Source: CAKKQX01 sp046313915
GTDB taxonomy: Bacteria > Pseudomonadota > Gammaproteobacteria > Burkholderiales > SG8-41
Assembly: GCA_046313915.1 (NCBI GenBank)
Contig: JBKBXX010000020.1
Coordinates: 1 to 36,052, forward strand
DNA: 36,052 nucleotides
Reading direction: 5' to 3'
The position numbers were made by a program, and so were the translations under genes. Below the pieces are notes generated by a model. The model was not told the origin of the DNA. It worked only from the letters and a program-made list of their open reading frames with translations, and did not search any database. Positions within the stretch are counted from its first letter, which is position 1. Each line of letters begins with the position of its first letter. This document shows positions 31,715 to 36,052 of the stretch, piece after piece.

Positions 31715-33406
31715 ATGGACAGCGGTCAATACCAGGTCAAAACGGCGACGGGCGCGCGTGCGCTGGTCGATGCCCTGTTGCGGGAAGGCGTGGATCACGT
31801 CTTCGGCATTCCCGGCACCCAGAATCTCGCGGTGATCGATGCCTTGCGCGAGACGCCCGAGATCCGCTTCATCCTGACGCGCCACGAGCAGGGTGCCGCT
31901 TTCATGGCGTATGGCTTTGCCCGCGCTGCGGGGCGCGCCTCGGTGGTCACGGCGACCGAAGGTCCGGGCGTCACCAATCTGGTCACCGCGATCGGCGCTG
32001 CGTATCGTGGTTTCGTTCCCGTCATCAGCGTGTGCGGCGTGCAGGAGAGCGCGCTGCGCGAGCGCGATGCCACCCAGGACATGGACCAGATTTCGTTCAT
32101 GCGTCCCGTCACCAAGTGGGCCTACAGCATTCCGAACGTGCGCAAGGTGCAGGAGGCGGTGCGCAAGGCGTTTCGCGTGGCTTTGACGGAGCCGCGCGGG
32201 CCCGCGCACATCGAGGCCGCGAGCGAAATCCTGCTGCAACAGACGGTGCTCGAAGCGATCGAACCCGCGGCCTACCGCACCACGGTATTGCCGTCGTGCG
32301 CCAGCGCCCAGCTCGACGCAGCCTTCGCGCTGCTTTCCCGCGCCGAGCGCCCGGTATTTGTGGTGGGGCGCGGCGTACTGAACGAGGCGGCGACCGCGGC
32401 GATGGTCGAGCTGGCCGAGCGCACCGGCATTCCGGTCGCGGCGCTGCAATACTCGCCCGATGCCTTTCCGATGACACACCCGCTGGCGTTGGGCCCGCTG
32501 GGGCGCAACGGCTGGGACAGCGCCAACCGCGCCGTGCCTGCGGCCGACGTCATCGTCGCGGTTGGCGCGCATTTCGATGTGTTTTCGACGATGCACAAGT
32601 ACGGCATTTTCGGCGAGCGGGCGAAAATCGTTCATCACAGCACGGTGCCCGGCCACATCGGCATCGTGTTCCCGGTTGCGCTCGGCGTCACTGGCTCGAC
32701 GGCGAGTTTTATCGCAGGTCTGAATGCGCGTGCCGCGAAAGCCGGGCTGCGCCGGCAGTGGCTGGATGCGGCCCAGGCCCGCGCCGACTGCGAGGCCGGG
32801 CTGCAGGCAGCACTGCGGCCTGACGCCGAGCCGATACAACCGCAGTTCGTCGCCCACACGATCCGCCGGGTGTTGCCGCGGGACGGCATCCTGATTACCG
32901 ACGCCGGCAACGGCGCCAAGCACGTACGCAACTACTTCAAGAGCTACGAGCCGGGCACTTTCATGTGCATAGACGACTGGGCTTCGATCGGCGGTGCGCT
33001 GCCGATCGCGCTCGGCGTCAAGCTGGCGCGGCCCGGCCGCCCGGTGCTGTGCGCTTCGGGCGACATGGGCGCGATGTGCAATATCGGCGAGCTCGAGACC
33101 GCGGTACGCGAAAACATTCCGGTAGTGCACGTGGTGCTCAACGATCAGGGACTTGGCAACGAACGCGCATTCCAGCAGGAACATTACGGCGGGCGCTTTT
33201 ATGCGGTCGACTACCGCAACCCCGACTTTGGCGCGCTGGCGCGGGTTTTCGGGGCCCACGGCGAGCAGGTGCGCAAGCCGCAGGATCTCGAAGGCGCGTT
33301 GCAACGCGCCTTCGCCAGCGGCAAGCCGGCGCTCGTCGACGTCTTGATCGACCAGAACACGCTCGCGCCGGTGGTCTACAGGCGGCAGGCAGAAGCGGCG
33401 CGCTAG
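31715..33406 (+). CDS. ThDP-dependent enzyme (acetolactate synthase large-subunit-like), second copy
   Basis: A 563-residue member of the ThDP superfamily. The Pyr domain has DHVFGIPGTQNLAVIDAL, the catalytic Glu in LTRHEQGAAFMAYGFARA (E58) and TEGPGVTNLVTAIGAAY. The central domain includes ERPVFVVGRGVLNEA. The PP domain has ASGDMGAMCNIGELETAVRENIPVVHVVLND, then GRFYAVDYRNPDFGALARVFGAHGEQV. It is more like classical acetolactate synthase/benzoylformate decarboxylase enzymes than the first copy in this window. Substrate unknown; no regulatory ilvN-like subunit is adjacent, so branched-chain biosynthesis is unlikely. GAGGGAGA precedes the ATG. The selenoprotein-like peroxiredoxin follows after 106 bp. 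Confidence 0.85.
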   Translation: MDSGQYQVKTATGARALVDALLREGVDHVFGIPGTQNLAVIDALRETPEIRFILTRHEQGAAFMAYGFARAAGRASVVTATEGPGVTNLVTAIGAAYRGFVPVISVCGVQESALRERDATQDMDQISFMRPVTKWAYSIPNVRKVQEAVRKAFRVALTEPRGPAHIEAASEILLQQTVLEAIEPAAYRTTVLPSCASAQLDAAFALLSRAERPVFVVGRGVLNEAATAAMVELAERTGIPVAALQYSPDAFPMTHPLALGPLGRNGWDSANRAVPAADVIVAVGAHFDVFSTMHKYGIFGERAKIVHHSTVPGHIGIVFPVALGVTGSTASFIAGLNARAAKAGLRRQWLDAAQARADCEAGLQAALRPDAEPIQPQFVAHTIRRVLPRDGILITDAGNGAKHVRNYFKSYEPGTFMCIDDWASIGGALPIALGVKLARPGRPVLCASGDMGAMCNIGELETAVRENIPVVHVVLNDQGLGNERAFQQEHYGGRFYAVDYRNPDFGALARVFGAHGEQVRKPQDLEGALQRAFASGKPALVDVLIDQNTLAPVVYRRQAEAAR

Positions 33407-33512
33407 TTTTCCGCGTTGCCGCGCTGGGGAATCGCGGCATGATTGCCGCCAGCGGCATCCGCAGGTATTCTTCGGGTGCGGCTTTGCCGTTTCACATCAC
33501 GGGGGGAAGCAA

Positions 33513-33974
33513 ATGGAAATCCAGGCAGGCAGTGTGGCGCCCGACTTTGCGCTCGCGGCGCACAATACCGACCACAAAATTTCGCTTGCCGCTTACCGCG
33601 GGCGGCGCACCGTCGTGTCGTTTCTGCCCTTCGCCTTCACCGGCGGGTGAAAGAACCAGGTGAGCGGGTTCCGTGCGAACTACGATGAATTCAGAAAGCT
33701 GGGCTGCGAAATCCTGCAGATCAGCGCCGATCCCCTTCCCAGCCTCAAGGCGTGGGCCGAACAGCTGGGTGGGCTGCCTTTCCCGCTGCTGTCGGATTAC
33801 TGGCCGCACGGCGCGGTGGGCAAGGCCTACGGCGTTTTCAACGAGGAACGCGGCATGGACAAGCGTTCGGTGTTTTTGCTCGACGCCCAAGGCATCGTGC
33901 GCTACGCCAGGGTCTACGAACCCGGGACCATTCCCGAAAGCGGGGATCTTCTCGAGCGCCTGCGCCAGATCTGA
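33513..33974 (+). CDS. Peroxiredoxin with in-frame TGA (selenocysteine) at the peroxidatic position
   Basis: The frame runs from ATG 33513, with GGGGGAAG just upstream, to the stop at 33972-33974, giving 153 residues if the TGA at codon 46 is read as selenocysteine. The first part (MEIQAGSVAPDFALAAHN... VVSFLPFAFTGG) and the second part (KNQVSGFRANYDEFRKLGCEILQISAD... FPLLSDYWPHGAVGKAYGVF) together form one complete AhpC/TSA-Prx (AhpE/BCP-like) domain. The TGA falls exactly where the peroxidatic Cys of the FT-x2-C motif belongs. A SECIS-like hairpin follows. One further Cys lies at residue 65. The enzyme would reduce peroxides in the cytoplasm. A nonsense mutation or sequencing error of a Cys codon is the alternative. 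Confidence 0.8.
33648..33684 (+). promoter_or_regulatory. UGA codon plus candidate bacterial SECIS element
   Basis: After the TGA (33648-33650), a stem forms: CG-GGTTC (33665-33671) with GAACT-A-CG (33677-33684, one bulged A, one G-T pair). The apical loop is CGTGC, 21 bases after the TGA, and contains the GU found in SelB-binding loops. Stem position, small loop and early G agree with the general bacterial SECIS pattern as I know it. Structure was judged by eye. Confidence 0.6.
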
Positions 33975-34153
33975 CGCGACACCGCGGCGGTGGCCGCCTC
34001 CCTGCAGGGGGGGCAGCTCACACATAAGTAGTTGTTTTTATTGAAATAACTGTCCTAGCGGCGGCTGGCTGCGCCCGCGGCATGCGGTGGGCCGGATCCC
34101 GCCGCATTCGCCGTTTTCCGCTCCCGGTCGAGGGTAGATGAGCGGCATTGCAA

Positions 34154-34438
34154 TCAATGATCGGCGGCGTCTTCGAAATCGGGACCGAGGTTTTCGCGGT
34201 GCTCGTGGCTGCCCTGCGGCTCGTCGTGCAGCTCTTCTTCGGCGACGGGCGCGCATTCAACTTCGGTATCGACAGCGGCAAGTTCGCTGTTTGTGTGCGG
34301 GCCGACGTAACGGTCGAGCGGACGACATACCCGGCGCGGCAGATTCCACTGTGCTGCGCGTTCGGCCGCCTCGCGGGCGAGCGCCGGGTCGAAGAGCATG
34401 GCGAAACTGGCGGGTTGTGGCGACGTCGCATGTTTCAT
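34154..34438 (-). CDS. Small conserved acidic protein, function unknown
   Basis: A 94-residue protein from the ATG at 34438, with GGAG five bases upstream. The N-terminal half SFAMLFDPALAREAAERAAQWNLPRRVCRPLDRYVGPHTNSELAAVD is a compact, conserved-looking helical segment; the C-terminal third is acidic and His/Glu-rich (PVAEEELHDEPQGSHEHREN). I recall similar small hypothetical proteins in Burkholderiales but know no function. No signal peptide or membrane segment. It is divergent from the S4-domain gene. Confidence 0.7.
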   Translation of the reverse strand: MKHATSPQPASFAMLFDPALAREAAERAAQWNLPRRVCRPLDRYVGPHTNSELAAVDTEVECAPVAEEELHDEPQGSHEHRENLGPDFEDAADH

Positions 34439-34642
34439 GAGATCTCCATCGGCAGGGTTGAGGGCTGGCAGCGGCATATAAACACGAATGGAGTTACTTT
34501 ATCGTGCCGGGGTGAGGGTGAAATCGGCGAAATGCTGAATTTTCTATAGGAAAAATACCTATGCTGCGCGCTGCCGCGGCCCCGGTGCCTGATCGGTGTA
34601 GGATAATGACGGAAGGCCGCTGCGCTGATGCGCCGATGATCC

Positions 34643-34873
34643 ATGGAAACCATACGATTTCAATTGCAGGACGAGTCCATCAGGCTGTGCGATCTGCTCA
34701 AGCTCGCCGGCATCGCCGGAAGCGGCGGCGAGGGCAAACACCTGGTGGCCGAAGGGCTGGTGACGGTGGATGGTCTGCCGGAGAGCCGCAAGACCGCCAG
34801 AATACGCGTCGGCCAGACGGTCGCATGCCGCGGCGCGAAAATCGTCGTACTCGCGAAATCCGCGCGGGAGTAA
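34643..34873 (+). CDS. S4-domain RNA-binding protein (YbcJ-like)
   Basis: A 76-residue single S4 domain: IRLCDLLKLAGIAGSGGEGKHLVAEGLVTVDGLPESRKTARIRVGQTV. The pattern (helix, G-x-A-x2-LV-x-G-x-V-x-V-NG/DG, R-x-x-KI-x-x-GD) is that of YbcJ/RluE-type S4 proteins that bind structured RNA. The exact role is unknown; housekeeping RNA binding in translation is the family expectation. No strong ribosome-binding site is seen. An inverted repeat ATAGG-N7-CCTAT lies about 80 bp upstream in the divergent intergenic region. Confidence 0.85.
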   Translation: METIRFQLQDESIRLCDLLKLAGIAGSGGEGKHLVAEGLVTVDGLPESRKTARIRVGQTVACRGAKIVVLAKSARE

Positions 34874-34986
34874 CCACGGGATCCCGTCTCGCCGGACTCG
34901 CAGTCAAACCCGGTTTCTCGGCAGACCTGCGGGACGGACTGCCGCCCAATCGTCGCGTTCCGGATGCGCGAAAAAGGAGCCATGGA

Positions 34987-35952
34987 ATGCGATTTCGCAA
35001 GATGGTGGTGTCCGTAATGACGGGCACGGTGCTGTCTTTCAATGCAATGGCCCAGAGCTATCCCGAGAAAGCGGTGCGCGCCGTCGTGCCATTTCCTGCA
35101 GGCGGGGCCGCCGACATCGTCGCGCGGCATCTCACGACGCGGCTGGCCGAGGCCATCGGCCAGCCGATCATCGTCGACAATCGTGGTGGCGCCGGCGGCA
35201 TGATCGGCGCCGAGAATGTCGCGCGCGCGGCAGCCGACGGCTACACGCTGCTCATCGCATCGTCGAGCGTGCTGTCGATCAATCCGCACTTCGGCGCAAA
35301 AGCCTCGTATGACGTGCTGAAGAGCTTCGCGCCCATCGTGCAGATCGGTCATGCGCCGAACGTGCTGGCGGTGCACCCGTCGGTGCCGGCCACAACCGTC
35401 AAGGAATTGATCGCAGTGGCCAAAGCGAGGCCCGGCATGCTCGCCCATGCTTCGAACGGCGCCGGCACGCTGAGCCACCTGACCGGGGAGCTGTTCGCAC
35501 AGCGCGCCGGCATCAGGATGCTGCACGTGCCGTACAAGGGTGCGGCGCCGGCGGTGATCGATACGGTAGCGGGCAATGTGTCGGTGTTGTTTGCTGCCTA
35601 TCCGAGTGTCTCCGCGCAAACGCGCGCGGGTCGCCTGCGGGCGCTCGCCGTGACCAGCGCGAGACGCATTGCCATTGCGCCAGAATTGCCGGCGGTGGCC
35701 GAGGCTCTGCCGGGCTTCGAGTCCAGCCAGTGGTGGGGGCTTTACGGCCCGGCGGGTCTGCCGGCGCCCATCGGCGACAGACTCAACGCCGCGGCCAACA
35801 AGGTGCTGGCGACCGATGGCATCAAAAAAGCCCTCGCCCTCGACGGCGCGGCGCCCTCCGGCGGCACGGCGGCGGCGCTGACCGCCTACCACAAGGCCGA
35901 TTACGAGAAATGGGGCGAAGTGATCGCCAGAGCCGGCATCAAGGCCAACTGA
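34987..35952 (+). CDS. Bug-family tripartite tricarboxylate transporter receptor (periplasmic), copy 3
   Basis: A 321-residue receptor starting MRFRKMVVSVMTGTVLSFNAMAQ (signal peptide). The Bug signature follows: YPEKAVRAVVPFPAGGAADIVAR, VDNRGGAGGMIGAENVARAAADGYTLLIAS, HVPYKGAAPAVIDTVAGNVSVLF and RLRALAVTSARR. AAGGAG lies seven bases before the ATG at 34987; the frame is open upstream through the S4 gene region but is not coding there. It directly precedes an MmgE/PrpD-family gene, a pairing that suggests binding of a di- or tricarboxylate used by that enzyme. Confidence 0.9.
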   Translation: MRFRKMVVSVMTGTVLSFNAMAQSYPEKAVRAVVPFPAGGAADIVARHLTTRLAEAIGQPIIVDNRGGAGGMIGAENVARAAADGYTLLIASSSVLSINPHFGAKASYDVLKSFAPIVQIGHAPNVLAVHPSVPATTVKELIAVAKARPGMLAHASNGAGTLSHLTGELFAQRAGIRMLHVPYKGAAPAVIDTVAGNVSVLFAAYPSVSAQTRAGRLRALAVTSARRIAIAPELPAVAEALPGFESSQWWGLYGPAGLPAPIGDRLNAAANKVLATDGIKKALALDGAAPSGGTAAALTAYHKADYEKWGEVIARAGIKAN

Positions 35953-35963
35953 ACGGGCCTCGC

Positions 35964-36052
35964 ATGTCTCGGGATGCCACGCCGGTCGCGGCGACCCAAC
36001 GTTTTGCCGAATTTGCCGCCGGACTGGATTACGCGTTCTTGCCGGAAACCGT
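35964..36052 (+). CDS. MmgE/PrpD-family protein, N-terminal fragment (cut by window end)
   Basis: The 29 visible codons read MSRDATPVAATQRFAEFAAGLDYAFLPETV. The FAEFAAGLxxxxLPxxV pattern is the usual start of MmgE/PrpD proteins (2-methylcitrate dehydratase and relatives, also cis-aconitate decarboxylase and iminodisuccinate epimerase). It starts 11 bp after the Bug receptor stop. Specific activity cannot be judged from this fragment. Confidence 0.6.
   Translation, partial: MSRDATPVAATQRFAEFAAGLDYAFLPET

Noticed and set aside
31598..33304. Minus-strand frame of 568 codons opposite the second ThDP gene
   Set aside because: Antisense shadow; the plus strand carries complete ThDP motifs.
33443..33974. 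Peroxiredoxin as a simple pseudogene or two separate ORFs
   Set aside because: There is a single TGA, exactly at the catalytic Cys codon, with no other disruption and a SECIS-like hairpin. Decay would not be expected to hit just this codon, though a point error cannot be excluded from sequence alone.
33984..33997. Short GCGGC-GGTG-GCCGC hairpin after the peroxiredoxin gene
   Set aside because: Only five pairs and no T run; too weak to call a terminator.
1..36052. CRISPR arrays, tRNA/rRNA genes, transposases, integrases
   Set aside because: No regularly spaced repeats, no cloverleaf-like or rRNA-like sequence and no mobile-element proteins were noticed on either strand. This is by eye, without a covariance search.

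Overview
This 36 kb window is high-GC DNA with the gene content of a betaproteobacterium, probably near Burkholderiales or Nitrosomonadales. The reasons are the pilC-pilD-coaE-zapD-yacG block, the ffh / rpsP-rimM-trmD-rplS neighbourhood, and three Bug-type periplasmic receptors of the tripartite tricarboxylate family. No tRNA, rRNA, insertion sequence or CRISPR array was seen.

Region 1 (1-12.6 kb) is housekeeping. On the minus strand lie pilC, pilD, coaE, zapD and yacG, then a CNNM/CorC-like membrane protein and a CcsA/YpjD-like membrane protein. On the plus strand lie ffh and the overlapping rpsP-rimM-trmD-rplS operon, which ends in a clear intrinsic terminator. An exported repeat-rich protein and a convergent AEC transporter follow.

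Region 2 (12.6-25.5 kb) is the main accessory feature. A divergent GntR/HutC regulator faces a same-strand run of thirteen genes with gaps of 103 bp or less. The order is: a SuyAB-like two-subunit lyase (UxaA family), a ThDP enzyme, an Fe-S subunit and two membrane anchors of a succinate-dehydrogenase-like complex, a TauE/TSUP exporter, a Bug receptor, a two-subunit class I fumarase/tartrate dehydratase, the SDH-like flavoprotein, a second Bug receptor and an Ldh2-family dehydrogenase. Together they could dehydrogenate, hydrate and re-oxidise a substituted C4 diacid, then split off sulfite from a C3 sulfonate and export it. Sulfolactate is the conservative substrate guess and sulfosuccinate a bolder one; both are inference.

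Region 3 (25.5-31.5 kb, minus strand) holds two tandem ModA-like binding proteins without signal peptides, an MFS transporter coupled to one of them, a secreted lectin-like protein, an FMN-dependent 2-hydroxyacid dehydrogenase, and an unrecognised protein with a Cys-His-Asp set resembling transglutaminase/papain folds.

Region 4 (31.7 kb to the end) holds a second ThDP enzyme, then a peroxiredoxin whose peroxidatic cysteine codon is an in-frame TGA. A stem-loop sits where a bacterial SECIS element would be, so it is probably a selenoprotein that ordinary gene calling would split or truncate. After it come a small acidic protein, an S4-domain protein, a third Bug receptor and the start of an MmgE/PrpD-family gene cut by the window edge.
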